64,000 bases of DNA from NCBI RefSeq assembly GCF_014066305.1, contig NW_023501041.1, positions 124,001-188,000 on the forward strand. The letters run 5' to 3'. The notes under the pieces were generated by a model, which saw nothing but the letters and a program-made list of their open reading frames with translations, did not search any database and had not been told where the DNA came from. The DNA is from Letharia columbiana. Lineage: Eukaryota > Ascomycota > Lecanoromycetes > Lecanorales > Parmeliaceae. This document shows, piece after piece, positions 33,715-44,692 of the stretch. Each line of letters opens with the position of its first letter. The stretch's first letter is position 1. A program made the position numbers and the translations under genes.

Positions 33715-36143
33715 ATGAGTCCCGTTATCTACTCCTGTGTTCTTTGTGGATATTACATTTGGGATTTTGAAGAAACGAGCTCCGAGTCTTGGCTGCAACA
33801 GTTCCGCGCCCGTGAGTGTCTCTTCTAAAGTTCCGTCATCACAGATGCTCATCCCTTGGGGCATGAAGGCTCTACGCTAACACCAACAGTTTATTCTAGC
33901 CCTACCGGGACCTGGGTATCTGGAGTTGGCCTGTATAATAACCCCCGCGGCGGGGTATGGATCGTCCCGTCTGACAGCGGTGTGCGATGGAACGACGCCG
34001 GGACTTCCTTCTCAGGGCAGGACGAGCTTGCTGTGATGAAGCAACATGCGACCCACGGTCGGCATGGCTTCGTCTTTCATGAAGCTTGCTGGTCTCTTCT
34101 ACAGCACGTTTACAACCCTGAAGCCATCCCTTTGGCACGTCTCCTGGAAGTTTGCAAGTCGCTGCCATTTCCACTTCAAGCGAGCGGTGTAAGTTGGGGC
34201 CACGATTACGGTGGGCTAGTCTTCCTCGACTATGAAAACTCTTATCCGTGGGAAGACCGGCTTATCGAGCGAGACGAAGTCTCGATAACGTGTCAGCGTG
34301 CTCGGGAGAACCCTTATGATGTGCCAGAGATTCAACGGCTGCTGAAGGAGCGCTCGCAGAGTCCACCACGTGGGAAGGAGCTCAGCTCGTCAGGGTCCAT
34401 CACAGAACGAGAGGACTGCTTTGTTGGACTTCCATGGGAAATTCGTGAAGAAATGGCCGTTTACTTGTCAAGTGCAGATGTTCTGAGTCTCCGTCGAGCC
34501 TCGAGGGCATTTGTCCACATATTCTCCAGTCAACACTTCTGGGCCTCCAGGTTTAAAGCCAACGCCGACCGTGCTTTCTTTTTTGAAACGCAAAACAGCC
34601 AGGAGCGTCGAGACTGGAGATCGCTGTATCGCCGCACGAATGATGCCCTTGGCCCTCCTGGATTGCAAAACAGAAAGAGAATTTGGGCCTTGATTCAGTA
34701 AGCGTTTCGGATGTACTAAACACGCGTTGGCACAATTCTTCCGAAACGTCTCATCAGGACCTGAGCCGAGCCGGCTTGAGATGGACGGAGGTAGCTGGAG
34801 ACGTGAGGCTGGAGGAACCTGCTGGGTGCCGCAGATTTGACGAAGGCTGCCGTCTATTCAACAAACGAAATACTTCCATCCCAGACCTTCTTTCCCGGAT
34901 TGCCGTCTCCATTACCCGGATTGGAGATGCAGGATACATTGCGGGAATACGTCTTATTCCCAGCAAAGGGGCGGATATATGTTTGGGGTATAGGGCAGAG
35001 GGGAAAGAGCTCTTCCAGGATGTTACAGTCTTGAAAGGATTTGTCTTGGCGGTAGGGTCAAGAGGCATCCAAGCGTTACAAATAATTACCAGCAACGGAC
35101 ATGTATCACAATGGTTTGGCTGTCCGGATGAATCGCCAAAAACACAGCGCCTCGCAGTTTGTGGGCCTGTCGCTGCTTTAGAAGCAGGATTCGATGTAAG
35201 CAAATATGCGCTATCTCTTCCTTTCTTTTGGCATCCGCCATGGCTCACGCGATATGGTAGGGATACAAGATGGTCAGTCTAGGGGTTGCCGAGAATCTAC
35301 CGTCTCGTATTGAGACGTCGATGGGACAAAGCAGGTCGTTACGAAACACTGCGTTATGATATCCCGAAATTCCCAACCCCGCCTTGTATCTGAATGAGGA
35401 TTCCTTTGCGGGTGAAGATCCTTCTTCTGGTAGATATCAACCGTTGTGCTGGACTTTGTTTGGAGGCCCTAGTGGTACCTTTCTTCGATCTCTGACCGAA
35501 ATCTCCGTCACCTTCTTCGGGTCTTTGTGTGGCATCGAATTCCATTATAACACAGAGCACGTCCCGGTCGAACGTCGCAAGCTAGGCCGTTACAAGTTCA
35601 CGGAATATGCACAAGTCATGCACTTTCCCATTGACGGCCCCGGAGGGGAAATTATCGAGACGGTTGAGGTCAATCTTGTCGATCTTAAAAGCTTGTATGG
35701 CGAACCCGCACAAAGCTTCTACGGACATAGGAAATTGAGGTCTTTCAAGGCAAGTTAGGTTCTTTAGTTGCCAGCTTTTGACGCTGCCTAGGTCTTACCC
35801 ACTGACATCTTCATCACCTTCATTGAGTATTATAGATTTCCACAAATTACGGAAACTCTTTCCACTTTCAACCTGCGGGGGATGCGCCAGATGAGCTTCC
35901 GTTGAGACCAATGGTCATTGCTCCCGGAACTACCATTACTGGGTTTTACGCGAGCCAGGTACGTGGATGCTTCGTTCCGTGGATTGAAATCGAGGCTGAC
36001 AAGAGGCGTGGTAGAATCCTGAAATGGGTCTCATCAGTTTGGGCGTCATATCAGAGGTAATTAGAAGGATTAGAGAAAGGTGCATCACCAAGCCAATTGA
36101 ACATGCTTCATTAGTAGTAAAAAGAAATAAACGTCAATCGTGA
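33715..36143 (+). pseudogene. F-box family protein, probably inactivated
   Basis: Exon 1 (33715-33811) encodes a CVLCGYYIW (CxxC) start; a 57-nt intron leads to exon 2 from 33869 with PTGTWVSGVGLYNNP, a cysteine/His-poor middle, and an F-box (residues equivalent to LPWEIREEMAVYLSSADVLS plus LRRASRAF). Downstream the conserved C-terminal part continues: WTEVAGDVRLEE, YIAGIRLIP, AVGSRGIQALQ, WFGCPDESPKTQRLAV, then after an intron GYKMVSLGVAE, FGGPSGTFLRSL, CGIEFHYNTEHVPVERRKLG, HFPIDGPGGEIIETVEVNL and, past a GC-AG intron (35750-35835), STNYGNSFHFQPAGD and GLISLGVISE. Two lesions: a frame change at about 34690-34700 (after RKRIWALIQ) and an in-frame TGA at 35359-35361 where the family has Trp. 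An alternative splice at 34695 could rescue the first, not the second. Confidence 0.75.
35750..35835 (+). other. GC-AG intron in the F-box family gene
   Basis: The donor is GCAAGT after RSFK and the acceptor TATAG, 86 nt, phase 0; it leads into ISTNYGNSFHF. Using the GT four bases later gives a wrong frame. Confidence 0.65.
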
Positions 36144-36580
36144 TTTCATTCCATAATGCAGCGTTGCAAAGTAGGAAAGGTGTTTCATATTGATATTCGC
36201 CGTTTTGTTATAACGCTGGTTAATGCCTTCTTCCAATGCTGCGGCATTGACGATCGTATCACATGATTTAGACCGTACATCTACGAGCTATCTATCCGCA
36301 GCTAAGAAGCCTAGTACATACCTAGTGACGCCGTTATCAGTCTTCATATTTCGGATACAATCCCTTCAACCAGCAACCTCTTCTTACCAAACCGCCCAAC
36401 CTCTATCTTTTTACTTGGCTAATACTTGACATCGAAGCGGGAAACGTTCGTACAGGATCACTATACACAAAGTGCCCCCCTGTATAAGCCCATCAGATCA
36501 CTTGCTCATCTCGACTTCAGAGTCTCATCTACCTATTATCTAACCCGCGCACCTTATCATTCGATCATTGCAAGACGAAG
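36144..36580. other. Intergenic, promoter region of pyrroline-5-carboxylate reductase
   Basis: No gene supported; frames of about 65 codons without signal. Pyrimidine-rich stretches occur in the 150 bp before the reductase start. Confidence 0.5.
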
Positions 36581-37692
36581 ATGTCAGTCGAAACGATACC
36601 CACGAGGATCACCTTCCTAGGCTGCGGTACGCGGACCCCAACCTCCCCACCAAACTCACCCCCCCAACAACGCTCACCCTCCACCCAGGCAAACTCAGCT
36701 CCGCGATCCTCCAAGGCATCCTCGACTCCCTCACCAACAGCAAGCCCACCGACTTCCGACCCCCCTGCCCCATCCCCGGGACCACCGAGACCCAATCCCC
36801 ACCGTCCAAGCCCGCCATCATCACGCCCACATCCCTCACCGCCTGCGTCCACCGCCCGAACAGCGCCGCGCTGCTGACCGCCAAATTCTCCCACGACCCC
36901 CTCGTCACCGTCCTCGCCGACGAAAACGTCCTCGGCGCCCAGCGCGGCGACGTCGTCATCCTCGGCATCGAACCGCACGCCTACCGCCCAGTGCTCGCCG
37001 CACCCGGCATGGCCGCCGCGCTGCGCGGGAAGACGCTCGTGAGCGTCGTCGGCGGCGTGCCCGCCGCGAAGCTGTACGGTGCGATATACCACGGCACGGG
37101 GGAGGAGGAGAAGGAGGGGGAGGGGAAGGGGCGGCGCTGCCACGTCGTGCGCGTGACGGCGGGGACGTCAGCCGCGGTGCGGGGATCCGTGTCGCTGATC
37201 GGCGAGGAGCCCGGTCGCGGACACCCGCCCGCGGCGCTGAACGCCGTGTACTCGCTGTTCATGCGGGTTGGGCAGGTGAAGATGTGGCCGGAGCATTTGC
37301 AGGCGGTGGGTGCGACGATGACGGCGGGGGGTCTTGCGTTTTTGTCCGTGGCGGTGGAGGGGTTGGTGGAGGGTGCGGTCCGGGAAGGGGTTGAGAGGGG
37401 GGAAGCGTTCCAGATGGCGGCGTCGTGTATGGTGGGGCTGTCGAAGCTGATTGCGAGTGGAGAAGCGCCGGGTGAGGTGAGGAGTAAAGTCGCGACGCCT
37501 GGAGGTGAGTCGAGTGCGTTGAGGCATGATTTGTGATACTGATAGATTGGGTTAGGATCTACGGCTGCAGGCTTGAAGGTGTTAGAGGAGGGGAAAGTGA
37601 AGGATTTGTATATGGAGGCATTGGAGGTGACTACTTTCAGAACTAGTAGACTAGACGATATACTCTACCTGCTACCTGGAAAATGCGATTAG
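36581..37692 (+). CDS. Pyrroline-5-carboxylate reductase
   Basis: The last enzyme of proline synthesis: reduces pyrroline-5-carboxylate with NAD(P)H, in the cytosol. Three exons (36581-36626, 36689-37504, 37556-37692) give 332 residues. The N-terminal Rossmann entry ITFLGCGKLSSAILQGIL appears only after the first intron (62 nt) is removed, which decides the start at 36581. Then VILGIEPHAYRPVLAA, KTLVSVVGGVPAAKL, RVTAGTSAAVRGSVSLIGEE and the family signature region GATMTAGGLAFLSVAVEGLV, AASCMVGLSKLI and, across intron 2, ATPGGSTAAGLKVLEEGKV. It is unusually GC-rich compared with its neighbours, carries a Glu/Gly/Lys insert (EEEKEGEGKGRR), and its tail after LYMEALE is longer than usual. Confidence 0.9.
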
Positions 37693-38165
37693 GCCTGCTT
37701 CGCGCTCCTAGAAACAAGTTCTAGGGCCCCGCAATAGGGCCCCTTGTAGGGGTTTCCGACAGTAGGGTTAGGGCTCCACTAGCGCTGCCCAGGTCTTTCA
37801 TATGCAAGCCAAATTGCACGTGTTGATGCGCCATCTGAACCAGATCTCGCATACATTGACATGTACGGCGTTCATCCCCTAGCCGCATGGCCCCAGAGTA
37901 TTCTCACCCACAGGATCCCATTCTCGTGGGACCGCCCAAGATGTTCGTATCCCCTTTCATGGATCACGGCCAAAAAGGCTTTTGTTCAGCCATGTCCTTC
38001 TCCTTCTCCTTCTCCTCGCCGCCATCTCTGCAACAGCGAGCACTCTGTCGGAAGCTTCAGTCAATCCCGTCGCCCCGAATCTACCAATTAAAACTACCTT
38101 CGCAGTGCCCTTCCCCAGATTTCTCTGCGGCAACAATTTCCAAGCAGCCTCACCTACTGGTCTAA
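37693..38165. other. No supported gene
   Basis: Contains short GGGCCCC-type inverted phrases at 37720-37750 (TAGGGCCCCGCAATAGGGCCCC). Open frames at 37861-38230 either lack an ATG in the right frame or have no family signal. Confidence 0.4.
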
Positions 38166-38909
38166 CTATAGCAACCTCGCCGCGTTGTCATGAATCTCTT
38201 TGCCCGCTTCAACGACACTGTCTACGATAGCACGATACCCGCGCGTTGTCATCGTAGAGGCCGTCGTTACATCCGGCATTGGTCCAACAACCAAAACTGA
38301 TGAGCTCAATGATGTGCAGCTGATCTTCAGCGACCATATTGGCCGGTATCGGAGTATCTCTATCACCATGGAAGCTTGGGGCAAGATACGTATATCCTGG
38401 ACAGTATCTTTGCCCACTATGACAATTTGAGCCCAAAAAAGAGACAGAAGTGAAGGGCTCTCCTTGCTTCCCTGACCTGTTCTATAGCCAACAATCTTGC
38501 CTCGAAGCAAACCAACTCCTTTATCTTCAATAGTGGACCAAAGTAAACTCCACAGGACATCTGCCGCACTCGAACACTGGCCCTCTGCCGTTGAGCCAGG
38601 GCACGGATATTGGGGAAGCAGATGTCTTGCTGAAAGCTGCGGAGTGTACGCGGGAGTATGATACCGTGGACGTGAGATGAGCCACCGACTATCCGCTGGG
38701 TAGACAGCGGGACTTTGATCTCTTTCAGTTGGACGGAACGTAGGCCGCAACTGTTGCTGCTTGGGGGAGAGATAGGAGTCTGACTCCTTCGGTTGGGATG
38801 CTGCAAGCTGTGGATGAGGCCGGTGGGGCGGTGGTGGAGAAGGGGTGATTGAGATGCCTGCTTGAGCCGTTGTTGTAGTAGGCGGTCTGGCACCGGTTGT
38901 CAAGTCCAT
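38166..38909 (-). CDS. Hypothetical protein (uncertain)
   Basis: A 247-codon frame from an ATG. The first 95 residues are Pro/Ser/Thr/Gln-rich (MDLTTGARPPTTTTAQAG ...); the remainder has moderate hydrophobic segments (SLLSLFWAQIVIVGKD, VLVVGPMPDVTTASTMTTRG). No domain recognised, and two other minus-strand frames overlap it. It could be chance. Confidence 0.25.
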   Translation of the reverse strand: MDLTTGARPPTTTTAQAGISITPSPPPPHRPHPQLAASQPKESDSYLSPKQQQLRPTFRPTERDQSPAVYPADSRWLISRPRYHTPAYTPQLSARHLLPQYPCPGSTAEGQCSSAADVLWSLLWSTIEDKGVGLLRGKIVGYRTGQGSKESPSLLSLFWAQIVIVGKDTVQDIRILPQASMVIEILRYRPIWSLKISCTSLSSSVLVVGPMPDVTTASTMTTRGYRAIVDSVVEAGKEIHDNAARLL

Positions 38910-40172
38910 GAATGCTTACGCAACATCTCTTTAAGGCCCCATTCTGCGGCGGCATGTTGATATCCCAATTTTGCTGTCCCTACCTTCATAATCACTCCCG
39001 CCCAGGATCTCTGGCCGCAGTCATTGCCGAAAGGGCCTCTTTGGGGGTTGGCGGCCTGGCCTCCTCCCTCATATGCCCTATCGCTGTACCCTTTCCTCTT
39101 TCGCGGCGTTCGCATTCGTGTCCCCGACGATCCTCCACAGCCCTACCCACTGTGATCCATTCGATATTTTTGACCCTCTTGTCCTCTACATCATTCGATA
39201 TCCTGCGCTCTCCGCTTCTTGCGCCGTAGGTGCGCTGAAGCTCGTCTGCTGTCTCAAGTCCCGTGCAACGCTGGCCTTAGAACATGCATGCAGCGTTGAG
39301 ATCGGAGGCGCGGTCACAGTCACCAGGGAGTCGTTGTTCTGCGCTCGGAGTAGGCTTTCACTGACTGTGGAGGTAAAGCTGGACGAGGAAGGACGCGCAA
39401 TCTGTCTGACTGATAAGATGCTTCGGAAAGGGCAAGACACCATCTGATAAGGTCAACATTTGGCTGATGATACCTTGGCTTTGTGTGAAGTTAGATGGTA
39501 TACATTGGGAGACTTTGGGCAGACAATAAAGCAGGATTAGGCTTAGAAGCTCCCGCGGGCGTCGCCGCTTTAGCGAGAGAGCTGGGTGAGCATGGGGGTG
39601 CCGACCAGTAGTTCTGAACGCTCCTGGCCCACAGCAAACCCCCACGCCCAAAGTCCAACACGTAGAAGCGCACCGCCTACTTCAGGTGACTACATACACA
39701 GATGGCCGGGACTGTGGGGCATGAAGGGGGTCCGTTGGCTGTGTTCTCTGGATCTTCAGCTCTTCTTCTGGAGAATCCCTTCACCTCCGCGTCCCCAGTC
39801 TATTCTTCTCCCTACCTGCAGCCCATGGTCCGGACAACAAAGCCTACAAGCAAAGAGCAGGCAAAAAGCGCCAAACCTACAGCGATTTATATTGATGAAT
39901 GAGATCTTACAATCACAAACACAACTCTCGCCGGCCGGCGCATTTCCGCCAAGATCGGCGTCCATCTGCTTCTACATTAACCTAAACCAGTTAGCAATGA
40001 TAACGATTGAGGAGTAGTAGGTAAGCTCCACTTACTGCTTACTTTACTCTCTTCCACGAGCGATAAGCTTCTCCCCTTATGCACAATCCATAGTTATACA
40101 CATACATATAAATTCATGTACAGATTTGTATATTCATATACAAAACATATATAGATTAAGCCTCAGAGCACC
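38910..40172. other. No supported gene; leader of the amino-acid transporter
   Basis: A plus-strand frame at 39073-39447 (124 codons) and smaller ones have no family signal. 40020-40172 is AT-rich with TATA-like stretches (ACATACATATAAATTC) and is probably the promoter and 5' UTR of the transporter. Confidence 0.4.
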
Positions 40173-42137
40173 ATGGACGAGAAGAAGAAGGAATTTGCAG
40201 GCTCCCCGGATGAGCAACAAGTAGCGCAAAGCACTTATATCAGCCCTCAGGCGCGCCTACTCCACGACCCCGCTGTCACATTCGAGGAGTACCAGTACTA
40301 CGCGCGGCGCACCAGAGAAGAAGAGAAGCATCTCGAATCTCCAAAGTTGCGATGGCGAGAAATCATCAATCGCTCAACGAACAAGGACGCACGCCCAATT
40401 GAAGCTGCCGCTGATGGGAATGTGCCGGAAGTCAACTTCGCACACGAGAGTGACCGCCTACAGATTACCAGCGATGAATGGACAAACGCCAGTCGTGCAA
40501 TGCGCACAGCATCTTCGGGCGCCGCCTTTTACCTTATCACGACCGATATTCTCGGCCCTTACGGCGTTGGTTTTGCCATGGGCACACTTGGCTGGGGTCC
40601 TGGAATAGCCCTATATACAGTCTTCGGCTTCATGGCTGGCTACTCCGGCTATCTGCTCTGGCACGTCTTCCTTGGCCTCGACAGCTACGAGTTCCCCTGC
40701 CGCAACTACGGCGATCTTGCCTTTCGGACCTGGGGCACGACGGCCCGCTACGCGACCAACATCCTACAAACCTTGGGCCTACTCCTCCTCCTCGGCCAAG
40801 TGACAATCCAATACGGCCAGAACATAAGCCAAGTCTCCCAATTCCGCCTCTGCTACATCATCTGTCCCCTGTTGTTCGTCATCGCCGGCTTCTTCATGAC
40901 CCAGATCCGCACTCTCAAAAATTACGGCCTGGTGGCCAACTTTTCCGTCTGGTTGACCGTTTTAGTCATCTTCATAACCATGGGCGTGATCGCTCACAGT
41001 CCTCCAAACTACGCAATTAGCGTCCTCGGCTCAGCAGGCGCAACCGTCGACCCAACCACCATAACCCCAGACGCGCAAGGCAACTACCCGCCCGTCATCC
41101 ACTATGGGGGGCTCCCTGCCGCGAATCTCGTGGGGTCCATTAACGGCTTGCTATCCGGCGTGCTTGCCTACGCAGGAGCGCAGCTCTTCGTCGAGTTCCT
41201 AGCGGAGATGAAACGGCCAAGGGACTTCCTGAAAGCCATGTGGGGAGCGCAATTCTTCATTTATAGCGTGTACCTCATCTATGGATGCTACGTCTATCAT
41301 TTCCAGGGGCAGTATTCTTACCAGTAAGTCAACACCTAGTGTGACACCATTCAGCACACAATCATCTGGCAGCATGGCCCCTCACAATCTCGCCAAGACC
41401 CTCCTTCCTAGCGCTGAAGCAGGTCTTCATACTAACATCTCACTACCGCTTAGAATCAGCTATCAAGGCGTCTCAGTCTATGGCTGGCAAACAGCCGGCA
41501 ACATGATCTCCCTCATCACCGCCATCATCGCTGCCGGATTGTATGGTAACATTGGTATCAAAGTTTTCTACAACAACATCCTCATGGACATCTTCAGTGC
41601 ACCGCCTCTCGTCACCCGCCGCGGCAAAATTTTCTATGCCGCCATCGTGCCCGTCTGGTGGACCATCGCCTTTATCATCGCAGCAGCGATTCCAGATTAC
41701 TTCGGCTTCGTTAGTGTGATTTCCGCCTCAGCGTTGTTGACTCTGACATATACGCTTCCGCCGCTCTTTGCGGTGGGGTACGATATCCAGAATAATGCGC
41801 ACCGAGAGAGCGAAGGCGAAGGATTCGATCCGATTACGGGCAAGGTGACCAGACACGGGACGACAGCGCAGCGCTGGATGCGTGGGTTGTTGAGCGGTGG
41901 CCCGGTGCGAGTCGCGCAAAATGTGTGGCATGTGCTCTACTTCTTCGCCTCGCTCTCCATGTGCGGCTTGGGCATGTATGCCGCAGTCGAGGGGTGAGTG
42001 ACCCAGACAGATCATGAACATTTGAGACGAGAGCTTCACTGACCATGTCTGCCTTGCTTAATAGGTTGGTCACTTCGTTCAAGAACCCGCAGTTGAACTC
42101 CTTCTCATGCAGGTCACCACTTAACCTGAACGCTTAA
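40173..42137 (+). CDS. Amino-acid transporter of the AAAP family (Aa_trans)
   Basis: A polytopic carrier expected to move neutral amino acids across the plasma or vacuolar membrane. Three exons (40173-41323, 41454-41993, 42065-42137) give 587 residues. About 110 residues of hydrophilic N-terminus precede the membrane part, which opens with ASSGAAFYLITTDILGPYGV and GTLGWGPGIALYTVFGFMAG. Later segments include NILQTLGLLLLLGQVTIQYG, YAGAQLFVEFLAEMKRPRDF (the typical GAQ...EM.RP loop), FFIYSVYLIYGCYVYHF, GWQTAGNMISLITAIIAAGL and FVSVISASALLTLTYTLPPL. Both introns are GT-AG and phase-consistent. The C-terminal exon gives a short tail (SFKNPQLNSFSC). The start ATG follows an AT-rich leader. The neighbouring reductase makes proline, but nothing in the sequence shows that proline is the substrate. 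Confidence 0.9.
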
Positions 42138-42759
42138 TCATAGTGTGATAGCGGGATCCTGTCTCCTGTTAGAGTCAGCTTGGCAAGTATGACTAGATGA
42201 GTCACTCATCATTATATTTGTATACCAGTAGCAGAAGATCCGTATGTCGATGAGGCGGCGGAAGAGTAAAAAGAGGCGCTGGGAATCGCCGCGATCGGCT
42301 GAGGATGGTGTTTTCAAAGCGAATACGAGTATGTAAACATCTAACGTAAGCCGAGCTCGTTCGTTTATATTACGTTTCGGTGTCGCCGTCGAAAGCAATG
42401 GTTTACGTGAGTGAATGTTTGAAGATAACTGAATCGATGTCTGACAAAAAGCTCAACTTCTTCAAATACCTGGAAGCAGTTTCAACGTGATTGGACCAAT
42501 ACATTAGCCGCATCTCTTCCACATAATGTAAGACCATCTAGATCCAAAACTGACCCATGATGGCAAAGACTCAAAGATCCGCGCGACGTTAAAATCTTAA
42601 CCTGGCTAGGTGTACTCCAGGTGGGCACCGGGGGGGGAGGGGGCGCACAATATCCTCACCCTACGCTGGATGACAGGGTGAAGGTTAAGGCTGGGGCAGA
42701 CATGCTGTATCCTGTGCCTTGACACCTGAACAGGCCGCCATTGAGGTTTAAAGAGTATC
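42138..42759. other. Intergenic
   Basis: 3' flank of the transporter. A GGGGGGGAGGGGG tract occurs at 42630-42645. No gene seen. Confidence 0.5.
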
Positions 42760-43425
42760 ATGCCGCTCAGAACACCATACGTTTCGAAATCGTCAGCGGG
42801 GTGGGGGCAGGGCAGATCGCCTAGCAGGATGAGCGAAGTTCTGAGAAAATTCAAGGTCCTCTATCAGAAACACAATCACAACGGTAGTTTTCCCATCGAT
42901 TACGAGGCTGGGTATATCTACATTTCAGATCAAATCATTCCCAGTACTTGTGAAGGCGCCAGTGGCCAGGAAGCAGGATGGGCGGTGTATGTTTTGAAGC
43001 TGCATCCTGATTCAAGGAAAGAACACTATCTTGCCCCCCAGCCAATCCTCCCTTCTGCATCGGTAAGGGTACTCACTCCCGAACTCGAGAGACTCAGATC
43101 TCGGTGGCGTAGCTTGGGACTTCTTATCCATCAACCCACGCATTTCAACATTCGCCTCTCTCATCTCCACAGTGACTTCATCAAGCCTCAGCACTCTCAA
43201 GGCATAGTCAATCGTGATGCGCAACGACCCATCAGCAAAACCCTTGCCACAAGCATCAGGATCATTCATCACACCAGCATCACATCGCCTACCCTCTTGC
43301 CACTAGAGCCTCTATTCAATGTCGGCATCGCGCTGGACCCTGGTTCCATCAGTCCACTGTCTTCCGAGTCCCCAGGATCAGCATCTGTATCTGCGATTCG
43401 TCCACGGTGTAGGGTGCTTTTGTAA
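42760..43425 (+). CDS. Hypothetical protein (uncertain, strand ambiguous)
   Basis: A 221-codon frame from an ATG. Residues about 25-95 look protein-like (EVLRKFKVLYQKHNHNGSF, DYEAGYIYISDQI). The second half reads less well, and overlapping minus-strand frames at 43012-43272 (DGSLRITIDYALRVLRLDEV) and 43349-43573 (HEFWKWKKAYLDLVPAEPKA) also look protein-like. One of the two strands is likely real; I cannot decide which. No domain recognised. Confidence 0.28.
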   Translation: MPLRTPYVSKSSAGWGQGRSPSRMSEVLRKFKVLYQKHNHNGSFPIDYEAGYIYISDQIIPSTCEGASGQEAGWAVYVLKLHPDSRKEHYLAPQPILPSASVRVLTPELERLRSRWRSLGLLIHQPTHFNIRLSHLHSDFIKPQHSQGIVNRDAQRPISKTLATSIRIIHHTSITSPTLLPLEPLFNVGIALDPGSISPLSSESPGSASVSAIRPRCRVLL

Positions 43426-44437
43426 AGTCTCGATCCCATGCCTCCATCTCGTCTTCGTGTGCTTGCTTGGCCTTTGGTTCTGCCGGAACGAGGTCGAGAT
43501 AAGCCTTTTTCCATTTCCAGAACTCGTGCTGCTCGGCCTGGTATGCAGATGCGAAGAAAATGGGGTCAAGCAAAGGAATACATCTGACTCAGCACGGTGG
43601 CATCTTGGACGCCATGATCAGGCTCTGAGAGTTCTTCAAAGCCCAGTCGGTTCCGTAAGTTCTGCCGCGTCTGGTGAGCTTGGGTCATTTTCGGTTAAGC
43701 AAGGGGTCAATGGTGTGGCATTGAGTGCTATGTGAGATGCTAGGTCTATCGATGCAGAGGTGGGGTATGTCTAGCTAAAGTTGTGGTGCTTAGATAAGCA
43801 CAAGCCCTTGCCTCCCTTCCACCGCTCACCCCAGTATGAAAAAATGCTTCGCCCTCGAAGCTCCATGTGCCGCTTGCCGGAATCTCCGAGGAAAGCCCGT
43901 GCTTGATTGTGTTCAGATGCTAGAACTAAACGCTCTGTTCATTCTGGAGAATCATTGAGTCTAGATTCCCAACAGTCATCAAGCAATCGACTGGTGTGTA
44001 CACTGCATGCAGGGTCCCGGAAGGCATGAACCTGCAAGGAGCTATTAGCTAAAGCACGGTTAGTCACTCGGGCCACCCAGTGGGCGCTTACAGAGTATCC
44101 CCATCGCTTAGCCTGATCATCGTCCAGCCATGCTCATACCCTCCTGGCTCTTTGCCTCCGCGAGTCGTTCGTCGAGCCAGGTCAGCGGCCGACGCTCTTG
44201 TAAATCCGTTTCAGAGCTTGATGAGAGTGCTGGTGCTGGGACAGGATGTGGAGTTGCTGGTCTAGAAGAGCTTGGTAGTGGTGTTGGGAACGGCTGTGTG
44301 GCGGGCAACGAGGTCGGCCGAAAGTTCCTTGAATAAAGTCGGTGCTGTCGTTGCGAGTGGGGGTTAGATTTGGGCGTCTTGGCCGTTGCTTCCTCGAATT
44401 TTTATCGCTTTCTCGGAGGTAAGTTGCCGAGAACGTC

Positions 44438-44692
44438 CTAGTCCCCTGTGATCCCGTAGTCGTTGGGGCAGATGTCTCCCAGGCACCAGTATTGAAAAGT
44501 CTTCCCCTTGGCGTCCTTGATGCGCTCGTTGGGGTGTAATCTATCCCGTAGGTTCTTCCAAGCAACGGCAGACACTTTTCGCGTGAATCTTATACGCTCT
44601 CCCACGTCCCCGTGTAGCTGATAGGTATTCCAGACCACGAAATCTCTGTTACCATCCTTGTCCTTTCGGACGGCAGGTGCCCCATGCGGCAT
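44438..44692 (-). CDS. Hypothetical protein, probable first exon
   Basis: An 84-codon frame from an ATG with good protein character (DKDGNRDFVVWNTYQLHG, VSAVAWKNLRDRLHPNERIK, GKTFQYWCLGDICPNDYG). It may be spliced to the coding-like segments at 44117-44308 and 43349-43573 on the same strand, giving a gene spanning roughly 43.0-44.7 kb, but I could not fix the junctions. Confidence 0.35.
   Translation of the reverse strand: MPHGAPAVRKDKDGNRDFVVWNTYQLHGDVGERIRFTRKVSAVAWKNLRDRLHPNERIKDAKGKTFQYWCLGDICPNDYGITGD

Noticed and set aside
36565..37143. 192-codon minus-strand Gly/Val/Glu-rich frame
   Set aside because: Antisense to the GC-rich reductase exon, where stop codons are rare.
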